Assembly: GCF_003667505.1 (NCBI RefSeq)
Contig: NZ_RCVJ01000114.1
Span: 51,195-115,194 of the forward strand
From: Micromonospora sp. BL4
GTDB lineage: Bacteria; Actinomycetota; Actinomycetes; Mycobacteriales; Micromonosporaceae
Direction: 5' to 3'
DNA: 64,000 bases
Made by a program: the position numbers and the translations under genes. Under the pieces are notes generated by a model. It was not told where the DNA came from. It saw only the letters and a program-made list of their open reading frames with translations, and did not search any database. Of the stretch, positions 56,542 through 64,000 are shown piece after piece. How positions within the stretch are numbered: position 1 is the first letter of the stretch; the number at the start of each line of letters is the position of its first letter.

Positions 56542-57669
56542 TTACACCGAGCCGACGAACTGGCTGACGTGGTAGGCGGTGCTGCGGCCGTCCGGTGTGC
56601 GGGTCCACTTCGACACCATCAGGTGCAGGTCGTTGGCGTCGCGACTGGACCAGGGGTGGATGAATCCACCGTAGAGGCCGGGCTCCTGCCAACTCGTCAC
56701 CTGGATCTTCTCCGCCGTCCACGCCTGGTCCGGCCCGGACGCGGTCCGGGTGACCACACACCCGTTCTGGCAGTTCAGGTACGACATCACCCAGGTGCCG
56801 TCAGCCAGGCGGCGTACGGACGGCTCGCCGAAGCGGCCGGTGAGGATGGCGGTGCAGGGCCGTCCCCAACCCCAGTTCGCGCCGTTCCAGCCCCACCCCT
56901 CATACGATTCCGGGTAGAAGAGGCGGTCCCACCGGACGCGACGCAGCATCATCGGGCCGTTCTGGCGGCCTGCTCGTACGGAGAAGACGTAGACGTGATC
57001 CCCGGCCCTCTGCATGGTCCACATTTGGAACGGGTCCCTGTTGTCCGGGCTGTTCCACCACTTCAGCGGCGTACGAACGAAGTCGTTGCCGTTGTCGGAG
57101 TAGGCCAGCCCCGCGTAGCGCGACCTCCAGTGCGGCCCCGCGGGGCCGGCGGAGTTCCAGTTCTCGATGCTCATGTACGAGATGAGCTGCCGGCCGGTCT
57201 CGGGGAAGCTGATGCCGTCGTTGGGGATGACGGTCACCTCCGGAAGGCCGTCGATGCCGATGCCGTGGTGGCCGTTGTGCATCAGCTCCGGGGCGCGACC
57301 GTTGCCCGCGACTCGTGCCGCGCTGTCGAAGACCACTCCGCCCGGCGCGCCCGGGTGGATGGCGGAGCGCAACATGACCGGTGACCGCCAGTCGTTCGGC
57401 AGCGGTGGGCCCTCGGGCCACGGCGTGTTGAAGGTGTCACCGAAGAGGTAGCCGATCGACCCGTTCTCCAGCACGTAGGGGATGCCCAGGTCGGTGCCGG
57501 CGACCCGCCACCGGCTGTTGGTGTCGAGGTCCGCGCCGGTCAGCCGCTTCTTCCACGCCGCTGCCTGTGCCGGTCCGGCCGCCGTCAGGACGGCTCCGGC
57601 GCTGCCGAGGGCGCCGGCGGCGCCGACCGCGGCGAGGCGACCGATGAACGTGCGGCGACGCATACCCAT
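56542..57669 (-). CDS. secreted DUF4185-family protein with Tat signal
   Basis: A 375-residue exported protein. The N-terminus MGMRRRTFIGRLAAVGAAGA is a twin-arginine-like signal, cleaved near AQAAAW. The mature part is a beta-propeller-like DUF4185 domain with GTDLGIPYVLENGSIGYLFG, DTFNTPW, WRSPVMLRSA, YAGLAYSDNGNDF, and GEPSVRRLADGTWVMSYLN. The family is glycosidase-like in fold but has no settled function. ATG 57669 is preceded by AGGGGA. It is divergent from the lytic-enzyme operon. Confidence 0.88.
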   Translation of the reverse strand: MGMRRRTFIGRLAAVGAAGALGSAGAVLTAAGPAQAAAWKKRLTGADLDTNSRWRVAGTDLGIPYVLENGSIGYLFGDTFNTPWPEGPPLPNDWRSPVMLRSAIHPGAPGGVVFDSAARVAGNGRAPELMHNGHHGIGIDGLPEVTVIPNDGISFPETGRQLISYMSIENWNSAGPAGPHWRSRYAGLAYSDNGNDFVRTPLKWWNSPDNRDPFQMWTMQRAGDHVYVFSVRAGRQNGPMMLRRVRWDRLFYPESYEGWGWNGANWGWGRPCTAILTGRFGEPSVRRLADGTWVMSYLNCQNGCVVTRTASGPDQAWTAEKIQVTSWQEPGLYGGFIHPWSSRDANDLHLMVSKWTRTPDGRSTAYHVSQFVGSV

Positions 57670-57712
57670 GGGGGTCCCCTGCTGGAGAGCGGCTGGACAT
57701 CGATTACCGGCG

Positions 57713-57794
57713 AGTAAACCTGCGACGACCGTCGATGTCAATGGCTGCCCACTCCTGGCAGCACTGTGAAGAAAATCTTCAGCGGACATTGACA
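57713..57794. promoter_or_regulatory. divergent promoters of DUF4185 and wall-lytic operon
   Basis: Reverse strand: TTGACA (57736-57741), 17-base spacer, TTTACT (57713-57718), reading into the DUF4185 gene. Forward strand: TTGACA (57789-57794), with a CACACT-like -10 further on, reading into the lytic operon. Between the two -35 boxes lies a perfect palindrome GAAGA-AAA-TCTTC (57768-57780). One regulator bound there could control both. Confidence 0.6.
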
Positions 57795-57893
57795 GAAGTC
57801 GTCGTCCTGATGCCACACTCAGCAATCGATATCCGCGCCGGTGACAGCTACGCGAAGCCAGCAAGCTGACCCCCCGACCTCGCGAGGAGCACC

Positions 57894-59336
57894 GTGAGAC
57901 GTACTCTCCTGGCCCTGTTGGTCGCCCTCGGCGCGGCCGTGGCGACGGTCGCGGCGGCGCCGGCCCACGCCGAACCGATCGGCACCCTGGCCTGCCCGTC
58001 CATCCCCGCCTACCGCGACCCCGCCGTGACCCTGGTGGTCTACCGGGTCGCGCGCGCCCACAACGCCAACGACAAGGTGACGCTGTCCGCCTTCGAGGCG
58101 GGCTGGGTCGAGTCGCACATGAACAACCTGCCGTGTGGCGACAAGTCGTCGCTCGGGGTGTTCCAGCAGCGCTGGGACTACGGGTGGGGCACGCCGGAGC
58201 AGATCATGGATCCGGTCTACGCCAGCACCCAATACGTGACCAGGGCGATCGTCTGCGACCGCAACAACCCGGGGTACAGCGCGGGTCAGGTCGCCCAGTG
58301 TGTGCAACGGTCGGGCTTCCCCGACCGGTACGACCAGGTGGCCGCCGTCGCCCGGGCCCAGCTCGACGAGGCGGCCCGTACCCACGCCATCGCCGGCGGT
58401 TCCGCCACCGACGTCACGGGCGACGGTCGCGACGACATCGTCACCTTCACCCAGAACACTCTCGCCGACGTCTACGTCGGCGCCTCCACCGGTGCCTCCT
58501 TCGCCGGCACCTCCGTGAAGTGGAACGACTTCTTCTCCATCGGTGGGGAGACCGCCTCGACCGGCGACGTCAACGGCGACGGCAGGGACGACATCGTCAC
58601 CTTCGCCCACAGCAACACCGGCGACGTCTACGTCGCGCTGTCCACCGGCACCTCCTTCGGCGGCGGCCTGAAGTGGCACGACTGGTTCGCTCCGGGGGCG
58701 GAGATCGGCGCGGTCGGCGACGTCAACGGCGACGGCCGGGACGACATCGTCGCGTTCACCCACAACCCCGCCGGCGACGTGTACGTCGCCCTCTCCACCG
58801 GCACCTCGTTCGGACCCGGCCTGAAATGGCACGAGTACTTCAGCCCGTTCGGCGAGTTCCCGGCCCTCGGCGATGTCAACGGGGACGGCCGGGATGACAT
58901 CATCACGTTCACGCAGGGGCCGGCCGCGGCGTCGGACGTGATCGTCGCCCTGTCGTCGGGTGGTTCGTTCGGCGCCCCGCAGACGTGGCACGACCTGTTC
59001 GCCGTCGGCGCGGAACAGCCCCGGGTCGGGGACATCAACGGTGACGGCCGCGACGACATCGTGACGTTCACCTGCAACGCCGACGCGGACGTCTACGCGG
59101 CCGTCTCCACCGGCACGGGCTTCGTCGGGACCACCGTCAAGTGGAACGACTTCTTCTGCCTGGCCGGGGAGTTCCCCTACCTCGGCGACGCCAACGGCGA
59201 CGGCAGGGACGACATCATCGTGTTCACCAAGGGCGCGACCAACGACGTTCACGTCGGACTCTCCACCGGCACCGGCTTCCTCGGCGCCACCAAATGGCAC
59301 GACTACTTCGGCCTCAACGGCGAGGCGACGCTGTGA
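57894..59336 (+). CDS. secreted lysozyme-like protein with six FG-GAP/VCBS repeats
   Basis: A 480-residue exported protein. A signal peptide (1-26, cut after AHA) leads to a 140-residue head: LSAFEAGWVESHMNNLPCGD then SSLGVFQQRWDYGWGTPEQI and MDPVYASTQYVT. This is the pattern of actinobacterial lysozyme/transglycosylase-like domains, with Glu73 as probable catalytic acid, so the head should act on the glycan strand. From residue 172 six repeats of about 51 residues follow, each with DVNGDGRDDI (calcium-binding) and DVYVALSTG. It is the first of three tandem genes, 20 bp before the next. The catalytic call is by pattern. Confidence 0.85.
   Translation: MRRTLLALLVALGAAVATVAAAPAHAEPIGTLACPSIPAYRDPAVTLVVYRVARAHNANDKVTLSAFEAGWVESHMNNLPCGDKSSLGVFQQRWDYGWGTPEQIMDPVYASTQYVTRAIVCDRNNPGYSAGQVAQCVQRSGFPDRYDQVAAVARAQLDEAARTHAIAGGSATDVTGDGRDDIVTFTQNTLADVYVGASTGASFAGTSVKWNDFFSIGGETASTGDVNGDGRDDIVTFAHSNTGDVYVALSTGTSFGGGLKWHDWFAPGAEIGAVGDVNGDGRDDIVAFTHNPAGDVYVALSTGTSFGPGLKWHEYFSPFGEFPALGDVNGDGRDDIITFTQGPAAASDVIVALSSGGSFGAPQTWHDLFAVGAEQPRVGDINGDGRDDIVTFTCNADADVYAAVSTGTGFVGTTVKWNDFFCLAGEFPYLGDANGDGRDDIIVFTKGATNDVHVGLSTGTGFLGATKWHDYFGLNGEATL
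58407..59333 (+). repeat. FG-GAP tail, copy 1
   Basis: A 309-codon tail of six repeats shared with copies at 60491-61417 and 62026-62955. A 105-bp run (59012-59116) is identical, base for base, to 61096-61200 in copy 2. Confidence 0.9.
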
Positions 59337-59356
59337 CCGGCGAACCGGAGGCCCCC

Positions 59357-61420
59357 ATGCGACTGACCAGGCTCTCGTGGCGCGCCTGCGCCCTGCTCGT
59401 GGCGGCGGCGCTCGCCGGCCAGATGACGGCGACGCCGGCGGCCGCCTCCCCACCCGTCGCCGCCGGTCCACTCGCCGCGGCCTTCGACCGGGCCGCCGGC
59501 GAGTTCGACGTACCACGGGACCTGCTGGTCGCGGTCGCCTACGGTGAGTCGCGCCTGAAGGACCACGGCGGCCTGCCCAGCCAGGCCAACGGATACGGCG
59601 TCATGCACCTCGTCAGCAACCCCACCCAGCACAGCCTCGAACGGGCGGCCACGCTCACCGGCGAACCCGTCGACCGGTTGCGCTCGGTCACCTCGGTCAA
59701 CGTCCGGGGCGGCGCCGCGGTGCTCCGCGACCTGGCCGACAGCGAAGGGCTGACGCCTGGTGCGCGGGACCGGCTCTCCGCCTGGTATCCGGTCGTGGCG
59801 CGGTACAGCGCCGCCGTCAACGACGCGACGGCCCGGCTCTACGCCGACCACGTCTACGACCTCCTGCGAGGCGGCATCGCGGCCGGCACGGTACGGGTCG
59901 TGCCCTCACCGGTCCGCCCCGAACTCGGCCGTTACGCGCGGGTCGCCCCCGCGGGCGCCGCCGGTCCGCACCTCGCCGCCGCGGCGGTGCCGGAGTACGG
60001 GCCGGCCCGCTGGGTCCCCGCCTACGGCGGCAACTACCAGGCGGGCCGATCGTCGCGGATCACCACCGTGGTGGTGCACGTGACCCAGGGGTCGTACGCG
60101 GGCACGGTGAGCTGGTTCCAGAACCCGTCGGCCGGGGTCAGCGCGCACTACGTCGTGAAGTCGAGCAACGGTGAGGTCACCCAGATGGTGCGCGAGGGCG
60201 ACACGGCCTACCACGCGCGTTCGGCCAATCCGTACTCCGTCGGTATCGAGCACGAGGGGTTCGTGGACAACCCGGCCTGGTTCACCGATGCCATGTACCG
60301 GTCGTCAGCCGCGTTGACCCGCTACCTCTGCGACAGGTACGGGCTGCCGAAGAACCGGACAGCGATCAAGGGGCATCACGAGATGCCCGGCAACGACCAC
60401 ACCGATCCCGGCCCGAACTGGAACTGGAACTACTACATCTCGCTGGTCAACGCCGGTGGTTCGGGCGGTCGGTACCTGGCGGGATCACCGACGGACTTCA
60501 CCGGTGACGGTCGGGACGACGTGGTCGCCTTCACGCAGGGCAGCTTGAACGACGTCTACGTGGCCGCCTCCACCGGCAGTGCCTTCGCCGGCACCTCCGT
60601 GAAGTGGAACGACTTCTTCGGTCTCACCGGCGAAACCCTGCTCACCGGAGACGTGAACGGCGACGGCAGGGACGACATCATCGCGTTCACCCACGGCACC
60701 CTCGCCGACGTGTACGTGGCCCTGTCCACCGGCACGAGCTTCGGCGGTGGAGTGAAGTGGCACGACTGGTTCGCGCCGGGGGCCGAGGTCGCCGCCGTCG
60801 GCGACGTCAACGGCGACGGCCGCGACGACATCGTCGCCTTCACCCACGACACCAACGCCGACGTGTACGTGGCGCTGTCCACCGGCACCGGCTTCGGGCC
60901 CGGCGTGAAATGGCACGAGTACTTCTCGATCCCCGGGGAGTACCCGGCCCTCGGCGACGTCAACGGCGACGGCCGGGACGACATCATCACCTTCACGCAG
61001 GGGCCGGCCACGGCGTCGGACGTGATCGTCGCCCTGTCGTCGGGCAGTTCGTTCGGCGCCCCGCAGACGTGGCACGACCTGTTCGCCGTCGGATCGGAAC
61101 AGCCCCGGGTCGGGGACATCAACGGTGACGGCCGCGACGACATCGTGACGTTCACCTGCAACGCCGACGCGGACGTCTACGCGGCCGTCTCCACCGGCAC
61201 CTCGTTCGCCGGCACCACCGTCAAGTGGAACGACTTCTTCTGCCTGGCCGGCGAGTTCCCCTACCTCGGCGACGCCAACGGCGACGGCAGGGACGACATC
61301 ATCGTGTTCACCAAGGGCAGCCTCAACGACGTCTACGTCGGCCTCTCCACCGGCACCGGCTTTTCCGGCGCCACCAAATGGCACGACTACTTCGGCCTCA
61401 ACGGCGAAACGACCCTCTGA
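59357..61420 (+). CDS. secreted PGRP-type N-acetylmuramoyl-L-alanine amidase with six FG-GAP/VCBS repeats
   Basis: A 687-residue exported enzyme that should cut the bond between muramic acid and the stem peptide. Signal peptide 1-30. Residues 40-170 form a helical lysozyme-like region (VPRDLLVAVAYGESRLKDHG). The amidase_2 domain (about 215-365) has the zinc-site residues His241 in VVVHVTQGSY and His348 in NDHTDPGPNW, with Glu298 in GIEHEGF. From residue 379 the six-repeat tail follows. ATG 59357 is preceded by CCGGAGG. It lies 20 bp after the first gene and before the third by the same distance. Confidence 0.92.
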   Translation: MRLTRLSWRACALLVAAALAGQMTATPAAASPPVAAGPLAAAFDRAAGEFDVPRDLLVAVAYGESRLKDHGGLPSQANGYGVMHLVSNPTQHSLERAATLTGEPVDRLRSVTSVNVRGGAAVLRDLADSEGLTPGARDRLSAWYPVVARYSAAVNDATARLYADHVYDLLRGGIAAGTVRVVPSPVRPELGRYARVAPAGAAGPHLAAAAVPEYGPARWVPAYGGNYQAGRSSRITTVVVHVTQGSYAGTVSWFQNPSAGVSAHYVVKSSNGEVTQMVREGDTAYHARSANPYSVGIEHEGFVDNPAWFTDAMYRSSAALTRYLCDRYGLPKNRTAIKGHHEMPGNDHTDPGPNWNWNYYISLVNAGGSGGRYLAGSPTDFTGDGRDDVVAFTQGSLNDVYVAASTGSAFAGTSVKWNDFFGLTGETLLTGDVNGDGRDDIIAFTHGTLADVYVALSTGTSFGGGVKWHDWFAPGAEVAAVGDVNGDGRDDIVAFTHDTNADVYVALSTGTGFGPGVKWHEYFSIPGEYPALGDVNGDGRDDIITFTQGPATASDVIVALSSGSSFGAPQTWHDLFAVGSEQPRVGDINGDGRDDIVTFTCNADADVYAAVSTGTSFAGTTVKWNDFFCLAGEFPYLGDANGDGRDDIIVFTKGSLNDVYVGLSTGTGFSGATKWHDYFGLNGETTL
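60491..61417 (+). repeat. FG-GAP tail, copy 2
   Basis: A 309-codon tail, the same length as copy 1, with repeats starting TDFTGDGRDDVVAFTQ and ending HDYFGLNGETTL. Preceded by the linker GGRYLAGSP, which is also present before copy 3. Confidence 0.9.
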
Positions 61421-61440
61421 GCACTCGACAGGAGCACGCC

Positions 61441-62958
61441 ATGTTCCGGCATTCGCGTACCCCCGCGCGTCGCGCCCTGGTCGCGCTTCTCACCCTGGCC
61501 GCGGCGGTCCTGGCCGCCGTGGTGGCGCCGCCCTCACCCGCGTTCGCGGCACCGAACTTCAAGGCGCCGTTCCCCTGCGGGCAACGGTGGACGTACGACC
61601 ACCACAGCGCCGAGGTCCGACAGGCGCTGGACTTCGTCCGCGCCGACGGCGGCACCACCGGAGGAACACCGCAGGTCGCCTCCGCCGCCGGTGTGGCGCG
61701 GCACTACTCGCAGCCCAGCGGGGCTGGCAACTACATCGTCATCGATCACGGAGGCGGCTGGACCACCTACCACTTCCACCTCAGCGCCTACTCGGTGCCC
61801 AACGGCGCGTACGTGCAGCAGGGCCAGCAGATCGGCATCACGGGCAGCACGGGAAACTCCTCCGGGCCGCACGTCCACTACGAGCAGCTCTACAACGGCG
61901 TCGGGCAGACGATCGCCATCAACGGCGTCTCGCTCGCCCCGTACCCCGCCCAGTACAACCAGAAGTACCTGGTCAGTGACAACTGCGGCGGGTCGTCCGG
62001 CGGCCGGTACCTGGCCGGCTCGCCGACGGACTTCACCGGCGACGGCCGCGACGACATCGTCGCGTTCACCCGTGGATCGTTCAACGACGTGTACGTGTCG
62101 CCGTCCACCGGATCCTCGTTCGCCGGGACGTCGGTGAAGTGGAACGACTTCTTCGGACTGAACGACGAGACGCTGCTGTCCGGGGACTTCAACGGCGACG
62201 GGCGCGACGACATCGTGGCGTTCACCCACGGTTCGCTGGCCGACGTGTACGTGGCACTGTCGAACGGGTCGTCGTTCGCGGGCGCCACGAAGTGGCATGA
62301 CTGGTTCGCGCCGAACGCCGAGGTCGCCGCGGTGGGGGACGTCAACGGCGACGGCCGCGACGACATCGTCGCCTTCACCCACGACGGCGCCGGGGACGTG
62401 TACGTCGCACTGTCCGCCGGGTCGTCGTTCACCGGCACGGCGCTCAAGTGGCACGAATACTTCTCGATTGCCGGTGAGTACCCGGCCCTCGGCGACGTCA
62501 ACGGCGACGGCAGGGACGACATCATCACCTTCACCCAGGGGCCGGCCACGGCGTCGGACGTGATCGTCGCCCTCTCGACGGGCAGTTCGTTCGGCGCCCC
62601 GCAGACGTGGCACGACCTGTTCGCCGTCGGAACGGAACAGCCCCGGGTCGGGGACATCAACGGCGACGGCCGCGACGACATCGTGACGTTCACCTGCAAC
62701 GCCGACGCGGACGTCTACGCGGCCGTCTCCACCGGCACCTCGTTCGCCGGCACCACCGTCAAGTGGAACGACTTCTTCTGCCTGCCCGGCGAGTTCCCCT
62801 ACCTGGGTGACTACGACGGCGACGGCAGGGACGACGTCATCGCCTTCACCAAGGGCAGCCTCAACGACGTCTACGTCGGCCTCTCGACCGGCACCGCCTT
62901 CGGCGGCGGCGTCAAGTGGCACGACTTCTTCGGCCTGCCCAACGAGACGACCCTCTGA
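61441..62958 (+). CDS. secreted M23-family peptidase-like protein with six FG-GAP/VCBS repeats
   Basis: A 505-residue exported protein. The signal peptide is 1-37 (AFA cut). The LytM/M23-like head (about 38-180) has ALDF (Asp64), YHFHLSAYSVPNGAYVQQGQ, GITGSTGNSSGPHVHYEQ (His144, His146). The usual first metal ligand, a histidine four residues before Asp64, is Arg60; His54/55 could substitute. Family members cut peptide cross-bridges. The six-repeat tail starts at residue 196. It ends the three-gene operon. Confidence 0.9.
   Translation: MFRHSRTPARRALVALLTLAAAVLAAVVAPPSPAFAAPNFKAPFPCGQRWTYDHHSAEVRQALDFVRADGGTTGGTPQVASAAGVARHYSQPSGAGNYIVIDHGGGWTTYHFHLSAYSVPNGAYVQQGQQIGITGSTGNSSGPHVHYEQLYNGVGQTIAINGVSLAPYPAQYNQKYLVSDNCGGSSGGRYLAGSPTDFTGDGRDDIVAFTRGSFNDVYVSPSTGSSFAGTSVKWNDFFGLNDETLLSGDFNGDGRDDIVAFTHGSLADVYVALSNGSSFAGATKWHDWFAPNAEVAAVGDVNGDGRDDIVAFTHDGAGDVYVALSAGSSFTGTALKWHEYFSIAGEYPALGDVNGDGRDDIITFTQGPATASDVIVALSTGSSFGAPQTWHDLFAVGTEQPRVGDINGDGRDDIVTFTCNADADVYAAVSTGTSFAGTTVKWNDFFCLPGEFPYLGDYDGDGRDDVIAFTKGSLNDVYVGLSTGTAFGGGVKWHDFFGLPNETTL
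62026..62955 (+). repeat. FG-GAP tail, copy 3
   Basis: A 310-codon tail homologous to copies 1 and 2, one codon longer in the third repeat (TGTALKWHEYF against GPGLKWHEYF). It shares the linker GGRYLAGSP with copy 2. Confidence 0.9.
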
Positions 62959-63183
62959 CCCGCCCGTCCGTACGCGGCCTCTCCGCCGCGCACTGTTCAT
63001 CCAGGACCTCAACGGCACGCTCGGGCTCCTGCGCGGCGCAGGCTGAGCGGCGACGCGGCGGAACCGTGAATCCTTCGGGTCTGACGAATGCCCCAATACT
63101 CCTGATAAGTCCCTGAATGCCCTATACCTTCGAGTCGGCCTTCTCGATGGTCGAGAGGGGGACTGAAAAGAGCAGAGGCAAAC

Positions 63184-64000
63184 GTGAGACTCATCCGGCG
63201 ACTTCCGGCTATCGGGGCAATGGCCGTCGCGGCCTCAGGCGCCGTGGCCCTGTCCACTGTGACTCCCGCGATCGCGGCGCCCGGCGACGCCAGCGCCCGG
63301 GGAGTGGTGGTCGACCTGTCCGCAACGGTCCTGGGCACGACGGTCATCACCGCGGACGCGGTCATCGGCTCGGCCACCGCACCCGCGGGCGGCGGCACCG
63401 ACACCGACACCGCGCTGGCGATCGCCATTCCGGGCGCCCTCGGGGTCACCGCCACCGGCACCGTCGTCGAGGTCAGCGCCACCCGTGGTGAGACCGCCTC
63501 GTCGGCGAACGCCGAGATCGCGGATCTGGCCCTGGCCGTCCTCGGCACCCCGGTCATCGACGCCGACGTGATCACCGCGGCGGTCACCTGCCCGCAGGTC
63601 GGCGCCCAGACCGCCGACACCACCTTCGTCGGGCTGGAGCTGTTCGGCGAGCCGGTCGAGCTGCTCCCGGACACGCCCGGCGTCACCGCGAGCGCCGCGG
63701 TCACCGTCCCCGGCCTGGTGGAGGCCGCTCTCAACGCGACGCTCACCAACGTGGAGACCGTCACCGAAGACGGCGCTGTCGCCATCGCCGTGCAGGCGAC
63801 GCTGACCCTGACCGGCAGCGTCGTCGGCGGGCCGCTGCTCGACATCCCGGTCGGTACCGTCATCCTCGCCGAGGCGCGTTGCGAGCGTCCGCTGGGCCCG
63901 TCGCCGACACCGACACCGACCCAGCCCACACCGGCGCCGACCCAGCCCACGGCGCCTCCGACGGACGACCCGACGCAGCCGCCCACGGCCACCCCCACCC
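63184..64000 (+). CDS. choice-of-anchor-P-like secreted protein, N-terminal part
   Basis: A GTG at 63184 opens a frame to the window edge (272 codons). The signal peptide is MRLIRRLPAIGAMAVAASGA and continues to about TPAIA; the mature part begins APGDASARGVVVDLSATVLG. The body is a beta-rich Ala/Val/Thr domain with two cysteines (VTCPQV, EARCERP), the pattern of choice-of-anchor-P proteins. A Thr/Pro-rich stalk (TPTPTQPTPAPTQPTAPP) follows, so a wall-anchoring signal is expected beyond the window. AGAGG precedes the GTG. Confidence 0.75.
   Translation, partial: MRLIRRLPAIGAMAVAASGAVALSTVTPAIAAPGDASARGVVVDLSATVLGTTVITADAVIGSATAPAGGGTDTDTALAIAIPGALGVTATGTVVEVSATRGETASSANAEIADLALAVLGTPVIDADVITAAVTCPQVGAQTADTTFVGLELFGEPVELLPDTPGVTASAAVTVPGLVEAALNATLTNVETVTEDGAVAIAVQATLTLTGSVVGGPLLDIPVGTVILAEARCERPLGPSPTPTPTQPTPAPTQPTAPPTDDPTQPPTATPT

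Noticed and set aside
57819..61384. Long reverse frames opposite the FG-GAP tails
   Set aside because: They repeat because the forward tails repeat; the residues (GEGDDVVPAVAVDVA units) reflect the antisense of DVNGDGRDDIV codons.
58407..62955. FG-GAP tails as possible integrin-like adhesins or a phage tail
   Set aside because: Each tail is fused to a wall-hydrolase head with a signal peptide and no phage genes are near, so a secreted enzyme tail is the simpler reading.

Overview
The window is GC-rich (roughly 70 percent), densely coding DNA with many GTG starts, ATGA/GTGA gene overlaps and G/C-ending codons. It carries conservon-type signalling genes, deazaflavin (F420) enzyme remnants, an aculeacin-acylase-like enzyme and DtxR/IdeR-type iron control. 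This points to a filamentous actinomycete, most likely the Micromonosporaceae (Micromonospora/Actinoplanes side). Genus is inference from gene content. No rRNA, tRNA, CRISPR array, insertion sequence or phage module was seen.

Layout. 1-5.6 kb: reverse-strand metabolic genes (PfkB kinase, APH-type phosphotransferase, glycogen-debranching-like enzyme, ArsR/AHSA1 pair). 5.8-11.1 kb: forward genes for a membrane protein, a variant leucine-rich repeat protein, a D-Ala-D-Ala carboxypeptidase and a GntR-controlled ABC exporter. 11-26 kb: a looser accessory stretch of single-gene units (SDR, S51 peptidase, GNAT, alpha/beta hydrolase with patatin, XRE regulator, PadR with a glycosidase-like protein, S66 peptidase, RibD/DHFR-like, MOSC, CoA-transferase, PPOX) with several decayed gene pieces and long non-coding gaps. 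26-31 kb: DUF4386/TetR divergent pair, FAD monooxygenase, UPF0303 protein and a zinc-ribbon SDR. 31-36 kb: an iron-siderophore uptake operon (ATPase, lipoprotein, fused permease, siderophore reductase) behind an iron box. 36-43 kb: second FAD monooxygenase, a large SARP/AfsR-like regulator and a DrrAB-like exporter. 43-45.4 kb: secreted penicillin/aculeacin-acylase family enzyme. 45.5-54 kb: one long reverse operon of sensor kinase-like protein, roadblock protein, complete Liv-type amino-acid ABC transporter and a methyltransferase. 54-56 kb: XRE regulator and cytochrome P450. 56.5-63 kb: a secreted DUF4185 protein divergent from three tandem secreted cell-wall hydrolases, each ending in the same six-repeat FG-GAP/VCBS tail. 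The window ends in the first part of a secreted choice-of-anchor-P-like surface protein.

How the genes work together. The most striking system is the three-gene wall-lytic operon (57.9-63.0 kb): a lysozyme-like head, a PGRP-type amidase head and an M23 endopeptidase head sit on interchangeable, nearly identical calcium-binding propeller tails, so the cell would secrete complementary bond-cleaving activities with the same targeting module. The second is a degenerate conservon joined to a branched-chain-amino-acid-type transporter, with the phospho-acceptor histidine replaced by asparagine and the GTPase partners absent. Several genes appear to be transcribed as leaderless mRNAs from promoters whose -10 element lies six to eight bases before the start codon; in at least three of these an operator-like palindrome lies on the promoter.
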